From: BJ22 sp021298375
GTDB taxonomy: Bacteria > Planctomycetota > Planctomycetia > Pirellulales > Pirellulaceae
Direction: 5' to 3'
DNA: 64,000 nucleotides
Assembly: GCA_046343015.1 (NCBI GenBank)
Contig: JBKDOL010000059.1
Span: 1 to 64,000 of the forward strand
A program made the position numbers and the translations under genes. Shown here piece by piece: positions 8,596 to 17,565 of this stretch. The notes beneath the pieces are model-generated. The model saw nothing but the letters and a program-made list of their open reading frames with translations. It ran no database searches and was not told the origin of the DNA. Each line of letters begins with the position of its first letter. Within the stretch, counting starts at the first letter, position 1.

Positions 8596-10365
8596 CTAGT
8601 CATCCTTCTTGGGTGCGGCGGCCTTCTCGGCCTGCTCCTTCTTCAACGCCGCCAGCTTTTCCTCCTGCAGCTTGGCCATGTCCTCCATCCCCACCTTGCG
8701 GTAGGCATCCACCAAACTCGTCCGCGTGTCGATTCGCTCGGGCGCCAATTCGAGGACTTTCTCCAGCGGCGCAATCGCCTCCAGCGGTTTGCCACCCAGC
8801 AACAGAATTTGCCCCTTCGAATCGACAAACTCGACGTCCAGTCCGCCAATTCGCAGGCAGTCATCAATCAGCTGCAGCGAGCGCTCCAGTTGCGTGTTGT
8901 CGACCATCATCTGCACGACCGCCAGGTTGTTCATGATCACCGGCGACCCGGGAGCCAGCTGATGGGCGATTTCCAAATGCGTCAGCGCGTCAGGGAGTTG
9001 CCCGGCCCGAATTCCCCGTTCGGCAATCATGAAATGCAGCAGCGCCGTCGCCTTGCCGCTGGCGAGATAATCTTTCAACTTCCGATCGATCTCCTCCGGC
9101 AATTCCACGCCAAACCCAATCACCCGCGCCAGCTCCGAGCTGAGCGCCGGGTTCGTCGGGTCCGCCTTCAGGGCCGAATCCAGCAGTTCGAGGTTCCACT
9201 GGCTCCCCTCGGTCGCTGTTTCGACCGATTGCCGAAATTGAACCAGGAAGGCGTTAGATCCCAAGCGTAAAAAGACCTGGGGCTGCTCGGGCTTGAGTGC
9301 CAGGCCACGCTCCACATACTCCAGGCACTTTTTGGCGTCTTCGCGAATGAACATCAGCTGGGCGAGCTGCAGATAGTCGTTGGCCGTCGCCTGATTGGCT
9401 TCGACCTTTTTCAACAACTCAACTTCGGCCCGTGTGCCCGCGTCCTCCGCAGTGAGTTTATCACCCTCGTTCGCCGCGACTGCGGTCAACATCACCCGCA
9501 GGCTGGGGTCCTGCTTGACCGCCCGCTCGAGGACCTCAATCGCCTTGGCACCCTCGCCGCCGTTGGCCAGCACCTGTGCATAGGCCGCCCGTACGGCTGG
9601 GCCGGTTCCCTCCCATTTGTCCGCCTCAGCCAAGTGGACCTTCAGCGTCTGGCGCTCTTCCTCGCTCAGCGGCACATCGCGAGTCAGCAAATCTACCGCC
9701 AACCAGTTATGGCCCGGCGGATAGCCACCCCCTTCGGCCGGAGCCAACTCGCCAATCAGCTCCCGCGCCTGCCCCAGCTCTCCCTGGCGGGCCAACTTCA
9801 TGGCCAGCATCATCTTCACTCCCGGCGCATCGTCCTGCAGTTGCAGCAACCGCCGATAAAGCAATTCACCGTAGACCGACGTCCGAATCTCCTCCAGGCC
9901 GAGCGGACGTTCCGCGGTGGTCGGTTCGGCTTTTTCTCCCGTTCCCTCCGGCTTCGCCGCATCGCTGCTGGCTTCGCCCGTTTCGTTCGCGGCTTCTTTT
10001 GTCTCAGTGGAGGCTGCGGCGGACGCGGACGCAGATGGAGCCGCTGCCGCAGATGGAGGCGGGGCTGAGGGCGGCTGCTTGGAATCGGTCCGCTGCTTTT
10101 CCGCGGCCAGGAAGTCGCGAGTCTCCTGTTCAGCGAGTCCCGTGTAGAAATTGACCAGCCGATCCGGTCGCGGCCAATATTGCCCGACAATCCCCGCAAC
10201 CAGCGGCAGGCCGAGCAGCGAGAAGGCGAGGAAGCCGAGCGGCAGGATCGCCAGCCAGGAACGGCTGCGGTACATCGAGGCCAACGCCGCCAACATCCCC
10301 CAGGTTCGACCAAAATACCGCCAGAAAATTCCCTCTGGCTCGTCTTCCGACATCATCCGATTCAT
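8596..10365 (-). CDS. Membrane-anchored TPR protein linked to exosortase gene
   Basis: About 589 residues from ATG 10365 (GAGG 8 bases upstream); a GTG five codons earlier is possible. A membrane helix lies near residues 42-65 (LAILPLGFLAFSLLGLPLVAGIVG). A Pro/Ala/Ser/Glu-rich low-complexity linker at about 100-155 separates it from a long helical region with tetratricopeptide-like repeats, for example around VFLRLGSNAFLVQF and LEIAHQLAPGSPVIMNNLAV. The C-terminus is Lys/Glu/Ala-rich. It is 55 bp downstream of the exosortase-like gene and co-oriented, so it is likely an accessory factor for that protein; no enzymatic activity is expected. Confidence 0.82.
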   Translation of the reverse strand: MNRMMSEDEPEGIFWRYFGRTWGMLAALASMYRSRSWLAILPLGFLAFSLLGLPLVAGIVGQYWPRPDRLVNFYTGLAEQETRDFLAAEKQRTDSKQPPSAPPPSAAAAPSASASAAASTETKEAANETGEASSDAAKPEGTGEKAEPTTAERPLGLEEIRTSVYGELLYRRLLQLQDDAPGVKMMLAMKLARQGELGQARELIGELAPAEGGGYPPGHNWLAVDLLTRDVPLSEEERQTLKVHLAEADKWEGTGPAVRAAYAQVLANGGEGAKAIEVLERAVKQDPSLRVMLTAVAANEGDKLTAEDAGTRAEVELLKKVEANQATANDYLQLAQLMFIREDAKKCLEYVERGLALKPEQPQVFLRLGSNAFLVQFRQSVETATEGSQWNLELLDSALKADPTNPALSSELARVIGFGVELPEEIDRKLKDYLASGKATALLHFMIAERGIRAGQLPDALTHLEIAHQLAPGSPVIMNNLAVVQMMVDNTQLERSLQLIDDCLRIGGLDVEFVDSKGQILLLGGKPLEAIAPLEKVLELAPERIDTRTSLVDAYRKVGMEDMAKLQEEKLAALKKEQAEKAAAPKKDD

Positions 10366-10420
10366 AAACAGCCTCAACACTGAAACTAATGTCGACCCGC
10401 AGACCAGCTGGCGAATGAGT

Positions 10421-12235
10421 TCAACTTCCCAGCGACCAGTTCCGCTGAGTGCGGTGTTCCAGCACCTTTTGCCTCAATTGCAGATAAATCCGCCGCAGCC
10501 GGGCCAACTCGGGCTTGTCGTTGGCATCGACCGCATCGCAGTACAGTTGCAGCTGCATTGTTCGCGGCGGCAATTCGCCCACCATCCGCTTTAATGCCGT
10601 CAGAGCACCCGGCCGATTGGGGAGCAGGCGGGCCAATTCGGCCCATTCAGAATAAGGACGACCGACCGAGTCAAAGCTCGAAAAACAAACCCATGCCCGC
10701 CCTCCCGAGCTGTTCCGCAAAAACAACTCCAACCAGGCGGACTCCAATCCATCCGCGTCGCGCTGCATCCGGACATCCGTCACCTCCCAGCCTTGCTCTT
10801 CAAACAGCAGCTCCGGGTTGGGCTCGCCCAGAAACGGCAGGCGCAAGGCAAATTCGAGACTCCGTTTTCCCGAGAGATAAGTCCAGCGAAAATCCAATCG
10901 CTCGCCGTCGGCGCGGACTTTCCCCTCATCATCCAGCGGCCTGACAAATTCAGTCCGCTGCCAGCCATCAATCGTTTCCGGCACAACCTCGCGATCGGGA
11001 AAGTCGCGCAGCTTTTCCGCCGTGTAATCCGCGAGCGTGGCGATGCCCAGCGGCCGGAGCCCGCTCTGCCCATAAACCGCCAACGAGACGACACCCGCAA
11101 ACAGGCTCAACCCCAACGCGGCAAACACGCCAACCCGCAGTCCCTTGGCCTGCCACCAATCTCCCGGTGGCTCCGGAGCCACCGCTTTCGGCGGCGGGAG
11201 GTACTCCTGAGGCAAGTCAAAAGGCGGCTCCTGCGGCCAGCAAAGCAGAGTGTTAAGTCGAGCGTAAAAGGGAGCGAGCTCAGGAACTTCCGGCGGAGCC
11301 GCATCCAGCAGAAACCGGAGCGTCAAATCGAGCAAAAGCCAGCCCAAAAAAACCATCCCCAAACATGCAAGGCAAAACAAGATGAAGCTGCTGCCACCCA
11401 GTGCATTGACGCCCCACGCATGCTGCAAATAGGCGAGTCCGACAAAGCGACTGAAGTAGAGCGCCAACCCGACCAGCGGGAGGAAGGCGAGCGAAACCAG
11501 AGCCAGTAGCAGCGGCGAGCGGCGGAGCAGCAAGGTCGCGCCGACCAAACCGACCAAGCCCCAAAACGCCAGCGGTCCGCGACCGGCCAGGGGAAACGTG
11601 TAGCTCAATTCGCGCACTTCAAGCGAGTTGCCGAACTGCAAATTCGGGACGCCGATGAGGTCGAGAAAACTGCCGCTGAGGGCACCGGCCGATTGCTCCA
11701 GCCAGGCGGGGAGTTCGAAATCCCAGCGGCCGGGGAGTGGCAGCACCACCAGAAGCACGCCGGCCCAAGCCAGAATTTTCGGGCCGGGGATCGCCGGGAA
11801 TCGGCCCAGAGCCCACGCGGCGAGGCTTCCCAGCGCGGCCACCGCCCCGAGCCAAGGCGCCAGCCAGAGGGCGGCGAGCAGCGCGGCGAGGGCGCTGCCG
11901 AGCAGCAACCCCACGGCGGCTCGCGCGCGGGAGCGGGTGAGTTGGCGGCCCGGGGCGTGGGCGGCCGCGGGTTGGTCCGCGCCGCGCTTGCCCAACAGTT
12001 GGGTGAGGATCGAGCCGAGCAGCACCAAGCCGACGACCCCCGCGCCGAACCAGCGTTCCTGCCGGGCCTGCAAGGCGAGCCATTCCAAGCGGAGCCAAGG
12101 GAGCGTGGCGACCAGCGGTACGACCAGGGCGAGCGCGTCCCAAGGCCAGCCCCAACTCGGCATTGCCGCTGACTCAGCCTGCGTTGGCGAGGCCGGCACG
12201 GCCACCGCCTCTCCCTTTATTTCGACTTTATTCAT
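10421..12235 (-). CDS. Exosortase-like membrane protein with EpsI/DUF3485-like tail, lacking the usual cysteine
   Basis: A 604-residue polytopic protein starting at ATG 12235. About eight to ten membrane helices fill residues 30-330. The segment WLEQSAGALSGSFLDLIGVPNLQFGNSLEVRE at about 179-209 aligns by eye with the exosortase region just before the catalytic ACSG motif, but here SYTFPLAGRGPLAF follows and no cysteine occurs before residue 288. R263 and H272 could be the other catalytic positions. The C-terminal half (about 400-604) is soluble and resembles the EpsI/DUF3485 partner domain, consistent with exosortase U-type proteins of planctomycetes. Two PEP-CTERM proteins are encoded nearby. 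Whether it still processes substrates is uncertain. Family call good, activity doubtful. Confidence 0.72.
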   Translation of the reverse strand: MNKVEIKGEAVAVPASPTQAESAAMPSWGWPWDALALVVPLVATLPWLRLEWLALQARQERWFGAGVVGLVLLGSILTQLLGKRGADQPAAAHAPGRQLTRSRARAAVGLLLGSALAALLAALWLAPWLGAVAALGSLAAWALGRFPAIPGPKILAWAGVLLVVLPLPGRWDFELPAWLEQSAGALSGSFLDLIGVPNLQFGNSLEVRELSYTFPLAGRGPLAFWGLVGLVGATLLLRRSPLLLALVSLAFLPLVGLALYFSRFVGLAYLQHAWGVNALGGSSFILFCLACLGMVFLGWLLLDLTLRFLLDAAPPEVPELAPFYARLNTLLCWPQEPPFDLPQEYLPPPKAVAPEPPGDWWQAKGLRVGVFAALGLSLFAGVVSLAVYGQSGLRPLGIATLADYTAEKLRDFPDREVVPETIDGWQRTEFVRPLDDEGKVRADGERLDFRWTYLSGKRSLEFALRLPFLGEPNPELLFEEQGWEVTDVRMQRDADGLESAWLELFLRNSSGGRAWVCFSSFDSVGRPYSEWAELARLLPNRPGALTALKRMVGELPPRTMQLQLYCDAVDANDKPELARLRRIYLQLRQKVLEHRTQRNWSLGS

Positions 12236-12807
12236 CCGGTGATTCCCAACCTGGTCTGGGGGAAATGATAGCCATCTGACAACACCTTCGATTTGGCAGT
12301 TGGCGCGCGGTCTCAATCGCCGCTGCCGCCGGGGTGGACCGCAGCAGGCAGCCAGCACTCCGCGGTGCCAGCCCCACGCTCGCACCGCGATTGGGGAGCG
12401 CCCGAGTTTGCTGAACCTTCCAGACGGGGGTTGCCGCCCGCGGCCAAACGGGACTGGAGCGTTTCAACGTCAAACGGGGGTGACGCCCCCCGCTCAAACA
12501 ATTGTGCTCAGCGGAATACGAGGGAGCGTTGCCTTGCGTGGCAACACTGATCTCTGCTTGCCCGCTGCCCCGTGCAATCCCACTGCCCGTGCACTTCCGC
12601 TACCCCGTGGTCGCGACCGATCAAAAAACCCCGTCCGGAGTTCGACTCCCAACGGGGTGTTCATGTTCACAACCGTCCTGAACGCTTAGATTCCGCTCAG
12701 GCCAAGTCGCGGGAAGAAATCATCTCACGCTCGCCCGGCAGCGGAGCAAGTGCGGCCCAGCGACATTGCGCCGACCGCGCTCGTTACTCTCAGCCCAAGT
12801 TCACGAC
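12236..12807. other. Intergenic region upstream of the exosortase gene
   Basis: These 572 bases hold the terminator of the PEP-CTERM gene at about 12623-12658 and, nearer 12236, the leader of the exosortase gene. No coding sequence with a credible start is seen on either strand. Confidence 0.6.
12623..12658 (-). terminator. Rho-independent terminator of PEP-CTERM gene
   Basis: On the minus strand ACCCCGT...ACGGGGT pairs, with an inner GGAG/CTCC, followed by six T. It lies 150 bp after the PEP-CTERM stop. A near copy follows the second PEP-CTERM gene. Confidence 0.85.
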
Positions 12808-13575
12808 TTAGCTTCGGCGACGACGCACGCCGACCAAGCCCGCCAAACCGACTGCCAACAGCGAGAGCGAACCGGGCTCGGGTACGGCTTGCGGGCTTCG
12901 CAAAGTAAAGTCCCAGGCTGGTCGCTCTTCATCGGTACCTGGTGTCAGATAAGTGAGCTTTCCAGAGATGGTGATGTTTTGAAGCAACGCGTCAGTTGAA
13001 TCTTTAAAACTCACGCTCAGGTCCCCGCCGTTCGGCGGGCTTATGTTTGATTGGGAATACCCGTTAATTGAGAGGTCGGTAACTATCGAAGTTGCGGTCG
13101 AACCGTTTTGGTTGCCATAAATACTCAATCCGTAGTAGCCGTAACCGACTCGAGAAAGTCCAGTATTTTTAGAACCATCAGGGGTACCGTCAAAATCATG
13201 AGAAATCGATTCCCCGGCCCCAAAAACAGAGTCGTTATTGAAATCGACCTTGAGTCCCAGCGTGCCAGTGGCGGCTGTCCAAGAGACTTCAAATTGGTAT
13301 GCAGTTCCAACATTCCAAACTGGAGTTCCCACCGGATTAAGCGGCTTAACATAGTTCGTAGGACTACCCCGGCGAATCGCTGATTCCCAACCGTTGGCAC
13401 CCCAACGCAGGCGAGCACCAATGTTTCCAGCCGAATCAGGAGTCCCAATTGGCGTTCCAACCGTGATTACACCGGCATTCACAGGGGACGCGATTAATCC
13501 ACCAAATCCCAACACCGCCGCCAGCGCTGCGGCGGGCAACAAATTCCTCAAGAATTTCCGTACGACAACACTCAT
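12808..13575 (-). CDS. PEP-CTERM sorting domain protein
   Basis: A 255-residue secreted protein. The signal peptide lies at 1-34 (FLRNLLPAAALAAVLGFGG). The C-terminus has the sorting signal: VPEPGS, a hydrophobic helix (LSLLAVGLAGLVGV) and RRRRS. The body (about 36-225) is beta-rich with SAWTAATGTL-type elements resembling the jelly-roll domains of other PEP-CTERM proteins; no catalytic motif is seen. GAGGGACC lies before the ATG. It is probably cut by an exosortase and released or anchored at the surface. It is paralogous at both ends to the protein at 16319-17083. Confidence 0.92.
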   Translation of the reverse strand: MSVVVRKFLRNLLPAAALAAVLGFGGLIASPVNAGVITVGTPIGTPDSAGNIGARLRWGANGWESAIRRGSPTNYVKPLNPVGTPVWNVGTAYQFEVSWTAATGTLGLKVDFNNDSVFGAGESISHDFDGTPDGSKNTGLSRVGYGYYGLSIYGNQNGSTATSIVTDLSINGYSQSNISPPNGGDLSVSFKDSTDALLQNITISGKLTYLTPGTDEERPAWDFTLRSPQAVPEPGSLSLLAVGLAGLVGVRRRRS

Positions 13576-13896
13576 GATGGTCCCTCATTTAGGTAGGAGG
13601 CAGGGGTGAAACGGTCAATTGGACGACCATTGGCCCCGCAGGAAAGACCCCCGGGACCGCTAACCGTTTAAATTTACCCCCCCCGCAAACTAGGTGCAAT
13701 CACCCCGAAACCCAAAAACCGCTTTTATTCCCCACCCGCGCGGAGGGGCTCGCGGGGGGAATGCCAATTCCAAGTTCGAGGGCGACCCGCCCAATGGGCA
13801 ACAGGAAACGGGTGGGCAGACCCAAACGCAACTTACCGAATCCCCCACTGAGCCCCAGCCCTTGGCCAGCGACTCAAGTCTCACGTTCCCGTTTTC
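13576..13896. other. Intergenic region between sulfatase end and PEP-CTERM start
   Basis: The PEP-CTERM gene's leader lies at the low end and the sulfatase's 3' flank at the high end. Runs of C and G at about 13645-13690 stand out. No gene is supported and no clear terminator for the sulfatase is seen. Confidence 0.5.
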
Positions 13897-15858
13897 TCAC
13901 CTGACAGGCCTGATCACCACCCGCCGGATGTCCATCACGGCCGGTCCGGGCTTCGACCGCGGCTTGAGCGCCAACCGCTGTTCGCCCGCAGCCAATTCGA
14001 CCTTGCCAACCGTCAGTTGAATCATGCTCTGAAAATGCCCGGTTTCGACAACCTGGAAACGCAACGCCTGGCCGCCGACCTCCACCTCAACCTCCGCTCC
14101 CCCTGAACCGCCGCCGCAACCCTGCTGGATTTCGATCTCATAAATAGCGGCCGCCGGCAACTGAAACGTCCATTCAGCCCAATCATCCGGATTGACCCAG
14201 TAACCGAGGACGTTCTTGTGCGACTCAGGTTCGTACCGCAGCGTCTCCCCATGCACTTTCGCATCCTTGGCCAGCAATCGCACCGTCCCCGCCGCGGAGA
14301 AGAGGTTGGCCCGCCGGCCCGCAACGACTTGGTCCATCTTTTCGCGCCACTTCGCCCATTCCGGCGCCGTCTCCGCAGCCGTCGGCCCCGGCACCAGCCT
14401 TGAGGGGTCGCGTTCTCCATAAAGCTCCCGGTGCAACAGCGGATCGAACTCGGGGTTGGGCTGGCACATCTGCGCACCTACCCGGCGCCGCCAGCGAGCC
14501 AACTCCTCTCGCAACGCTGCGGCGCGTTGCGGCTCGCGCGATGCCAGATTGTTCGACTCTCCCGGGTCGTGGGCCAAGTCAAACAACTCCCAACTGCCGT
14601 CTTCGAAATTTTCGATTAACTTCCAGTCTCCCCGGCGAATCGCTCCGCCGGGTCGACCACCCTGGTTGCTGTAGTGCGGAAAGTGCCAGCACAAAGGCCG
14701 CTCCGGGAGCGACTCGCCCCGCCACAAGCCGATCAGGCTCCGTCCATCCAGCGGACCAACCGTCTTGGCCAAGTCGACTCCGGCTGCCTCCAAAAGCGTC
14801 GGCGTCAAGTCGGTCAACGCGACCGGCGAGTCCAGCTGACTTCCGGGTTGAATCACAGCGGGCCAGCGAATCAGCAGCGGCACTCTCAAGCCACCCTCGT
14901 AAAGGTATCCTTTGCCCGCGCGAAACGGGGTGTTGTGAGTCGCCGGCGTTCCCGGAAACTCGAGCACATGCAGACCGCCATTGTCGCTCGTCACGATCAC
15001 GATCGTCCGCTCAGCCAATCCCAACTCGTCAAGCTTGCCGAGCAACAGCCCGATCGACTCGTCCAGCGTTTGCAGCATCGCCGCAAACGTCGGCTGGAAG
15101 GCTCCTGCGTGTTGCTCGACTAACGATTGCCTCGCCGCTAACGGGACGTGAGGGCTGTGGTGGGCAAGGTAACAGAAGAAAGGACGGTCGCGATTTGCTT
15201 CGATAAACTCCACTGCCTTGCGCGTAATCGCAAACTCACTCTTGCCACCTTCCGAGTCACTCGGCTCGCTGGACGCCGGAGGCATCGCCACGACCTCAAA
15301 TCCCTGTTCGGCTGGACCGTACCCGGCTCCCCCCAAATGCCACTTGCCAAACATCCCCGTGCGGTACCCGGCACCGCGCAACCACTCGGCCAGCGTTTGT
15401 TCCTCCAAGGGCAACTCCCCTGCGATCACGGGCTGGAGCAATTTCTGCGCGGGCGCATCAGGTCGACCCGGAAGAAAATTGGTCAAATGCAACCGGGCGG
15501 GATCCAGACCGGTCAGCAACGCGGCCCGGGCTGGCGAACAGACGGGCTGGGCGGTGTAGGCACAGCGAAACCGCGCTCCAGAGGCTGCGAGCGCATCGAG
15601 GTGCGGAGTCCGATGATCGCGGCGACCATAACAAGGCAGGTCATTCACCCCCAGGTCGTCCGCCACAATCAACACGATGTTGGGAAGGCGTTCTTCCGCG
15701 CTGGCGAGCCTCGGCGAGAGCCAAGCGATCAGGGAAGATTGCCCAAGAAGCCCAAACAGGACGGAAACCAGTGCCGAGCAGGAGCACTTGCGGCGGTTTG
15801 ACCAGCGGTAGCCCCTGAAAAAGTTGTGAACCGAGCGGGATAGGTATCGTCCCTGCAT
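13897..15858 (-). CDS. Secreted sulfatase (arylsulfatase family, formylglycine type)
   Basis: 653 residues from ATG 15858, chosen because AGGAG lies 8 bases upstream. An N-terminal membrane/signal segment at about 28-53 precedes the sulfatase core: NIVLIVADDLG at 60-70 with metal-binding D67 and D68, and the formylglycine site CSPAR with C107. FGKWHLGG follows near 170. The maturation cysteine needs a formylglycine-generating enzyme encoded elsewhere. The last ~110 residues form a beta-rich domain that looks like an appended carbohydrate-binding module. Family members hydrolyse sulfate esters of polysaccharides, the typical planctomycete use on algal glycans. It is flanked by two PEP-CTERM genes but has no PEP signal itself. 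Confidence 0.93.
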   Translation of the reverse strand: MQGRYLSRSVHNFFRGYRWSNRRKCSCSALVSVLFGLLGQSSLIAWLSPRLASAEERLPNIVLIVADDLGVNDLPCYGRRDHRTPHLDALAASGARFRCAYTAQPVCSPARAALLTGLDPARLHLTNFLPGRPDAPAQKLLQPVIAGELPLEEQTLAEWLRGAGYRTGMFGKWHLGGAGYGPAEQGFEVVAMPPASSEPSDSEGGKSEFAITRKAVEFIEANRDRPFFCYLAHHSPHVPLAARQSLVEQHAGAFQPTFAAMLQTLDESIGLLLGKLDELGLAERTIVIVTSDNGGLHVLEFPGTPATHNTPFRAGKGYLYEGGLRVPLLIRWPAVIQPGSQLDSPVALTDLTPTLLEAAGVDLAKTVGPLDGRSLIGLWRGESLPERPLCWHFPHYSNQGGRPGGAIRRGDWKLIENFEDGSWELFDLAHDPGESNNLASREPQRAAALREELARWRRRVGAQMCQPNPEFDPLLHRELYGERDPSRLVPGPTAAETAPEWAKWREKMDQVVAGRRANLFSAAGTVRLLAKDAKVHGETLRYEPESHKNVLGYWVNPDDWAEWTFQLPAAAIYEIEIQQGCGGGSGGAEVEVEVGGQALRFQVVETGHFQSMIQLTVGKVELAAGEQRLALKPRSKPGPAVMDIRRVVIRPVR

Positions 15859-16208
15859 CGACAGCTCCTGATTGACGGAATTTTTTCGATTCGCAACGCC
15901 TGAGTAGCGATGCGGCCGTGCCCGCTCTCTTCCAACTTGGACCGGAGCGCAGCGAGTCGGCAAGGTGCAGAAGCACCATCGCTTGTCCCGCACGATGGTT
16001 TTTGTCCGGCACCATGGTTTTTGTCGGGCACCACAGTATCGCACTCCATGCCGGGAGATTGCTCTACCTTCGAGCGAAGAAACGTATCGTCACGAAAACG
16101 ACGGTGCGGAGCAATCAGCCCTTCGAGCGGACGCCAAACGGAAGAAAGAGTCCGGGGCGTGGTCTTGCCGGGAAAACAGTCGAAATCAAACCGGCAAACA
16201 AGTCGACG
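15859..16208. other. Upstream region of the sulfatase gene
   Basis: No gene is supported. It contains a 19-bp tandem duplication at 15990-16027 and, at its far end, the terminator of the neighbouring PEP-CTERM gene. The promoter for the sulfatase should lie here. Confidence 0.5.
15990..16027. repeat. 19-bp tandem duplication, two main copies
   Basis: Copies at 15990-16008 and 16009-16027 share GCAC.ATGGTTTTTGTC.G with two mismatches; a degraded third copy may lie just before. Confidence 0.75.
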
Positions 16209-16244
16209 AAAAAACCCCGTCGAGATTCAGCCTCCCGACGGGGT
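16209..16244 (-). terminator. Rho-independent terminator of second PEP-CTERM gene
   Basis: Minus-strand stem ACCCCGTCG/CGACGGGGT followed by six T, 75 bp beyond the gene stop. It matches the terminator at 12623-12658 closely. Confidence 0.88.
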
Positions 16245-16318
16245 CCAGAATGAATGTCAGCTCAATTCAGCTGGCTCAGCCTCTTTCGCTCAGAACGTCG
16301 AGCACTGGCACCGCCGAC

Positions 16319-17083
16319 TCAGTTTCGTCGACGCCGAATTCCAACCAGCCCCACCAAGCCCAAGCCCAGCAGCGACAACGAACCCGGTTCCGGGACCGCC
16401 GTCACAGTGCCCTCAACTTCAATGTCATCGTACTGCAAGCCGCGGTTGGCGGCCGTTGAACCGGTCGCATTGTTGTAGCCATAGATGCGAAAGCGAATCT
16501 CCGACGTCAAGTTACTCAGGTTGAGCGTGGCCGTCTTGGAAGTGAGCGTCGCCGTGGGAACCAAAGTATCCGTAATCAGTTCGGTAGATGTCGAAAAATT
16601 ATCGGTGCTGTACCACACGAAGAAATTTCGCGATTGGGTCCCACCGTTCGCCGACATTGCCTTGATGTTAAATTTCGTCAGATTCAATTGCTGACCTGCC
16701 TGAGCCTGCAGCGAAAACTCGCCGTAGAGATTTCGATCGAGGGCGAGTTGCTTGGTGTTGGCCCCCCATGGTCCGTTAACAAACCGCATGACTCTGTTAT
16801 TAGGATTGCCGCCTTCGGCGACTGTCCGTGTCAAAAACTCTACGATACCGCCCCCGCCACCAAACCCGCGGGTTAGGGCGCCGACGTTGACTCCACCCGC
16901 AGCAACGTCCGCGGCAATGGGAGCCGTGAATGCAACGCCAGTGTCCGGAAGACTGTCGAAATTCCACTTGGCGATAAAGCCAGCATGCAGAGAGCCAGCC
17001 GCAAACGCGCCAAAACTCAGGACCGCCGCCAGCGCGACGGCAGGAAAAAAGGAACGGAGAAAACCACCCAAAGAAACAATCAT
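16319..17083 (-). CDS. PEP-CTERM sorting domain protein
   Basis: A 254-residue secreted protein. Signal peptide at 1-35 (FFPAVALAAVLSFGAFAAG). The C-terminus is VPEPGS, a hydrophobic helix (LSLLGLGLVGLVGI) and RRRRN. The body is a beta-sandwich-like domain with WYSTDNFSTSTEL and YDDIEVEGTV, similar to domains common among PEP-CTERM proteins. Its ends, leader and terminator resemble those of the gene at 12808-13575, while the middle is unrelated. Likely an exosortase substrate; role at the surface unknown. Confidence 0.92.
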   Translation of the reverse strand: MIVSLGGFLRSFFPAVALAAVLSFGAFAAGSLHAGFIAKWNFDSLPDTGVAFTAPIAADVAAGGVNVGALTRGFGGGGGIVEFLTRTVAEGGNPNNRVMRFVNGPWGANTKQLALDRNLYGEFSLQAQAGQQLNLTKFNIKAMSANGGTQSRNFFVWYSTDNFSTSTELITDTLVPTATLTSKTATLNLSNLTSEIRFRIYGYNNATGSTAANRGLQYDDIEVEGTVTAVPEPGSLSLLGLGLVGLVGIRRRRN

Positions 17084-17565
17084 GATGCGACCTCATCAGG
17101 AGGGAGAAAGGGTCTGCTGAAGGAATCCCATTTATGGTTCCCCGCAAAAGATCAGTAGATTCAAGGCTAAACGCGTTCCCAGCCCACCGCAACCCTATCC
17201 CCTCCAATCCTGCAGGGAAAGAAGGAGGTCCAAACGGACTCGATTGCATTCGCGCTGAAGTCTCCCGCTAAATTCGCTGCACGGTTTAAAAAAACCAAAA
17301 GAAAAAAACGGGGTCAGGTCCAGTTTTTCGTCCTGCGCCGCTTCGCACAACCGCACAACCTGGCGCTCAAAACAGCCCAAATTCGTTCGGCTCCCAATGC
17401 CATTCCGGCCATGGAAGGCGTTCATCCAGCTTGCTAATCGCACGAAGCCGCGCGCCCCGAGCCAACTCGACCGCGACAAATCACACCGGCATGTAACTTG
17501 CCCTCAGAGGAAACGGTTTCCACCATTTTTTCTCGACACTCCGCTCCTCGCGAGTCTGGTAACAC
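17084..17565. other. Divergent intergenic region with dispersed repeat
   Basis: This is the shared promoter region of the PEP-CTERM gene (leftward) and the cyclodeaminase-family gene (rightward). It contains the second copy of the 22-bp dispersed repeat at 17306-17327. No gene is supported. Confidence 0.6.
17306..17327. repeat. Dispersed 22-bp repeat, copy 2
   Basis: Identical to 8574-8595 over 22 bases around GGGGTCAGGTCC, in the same orientation. Confidence 0.8.
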
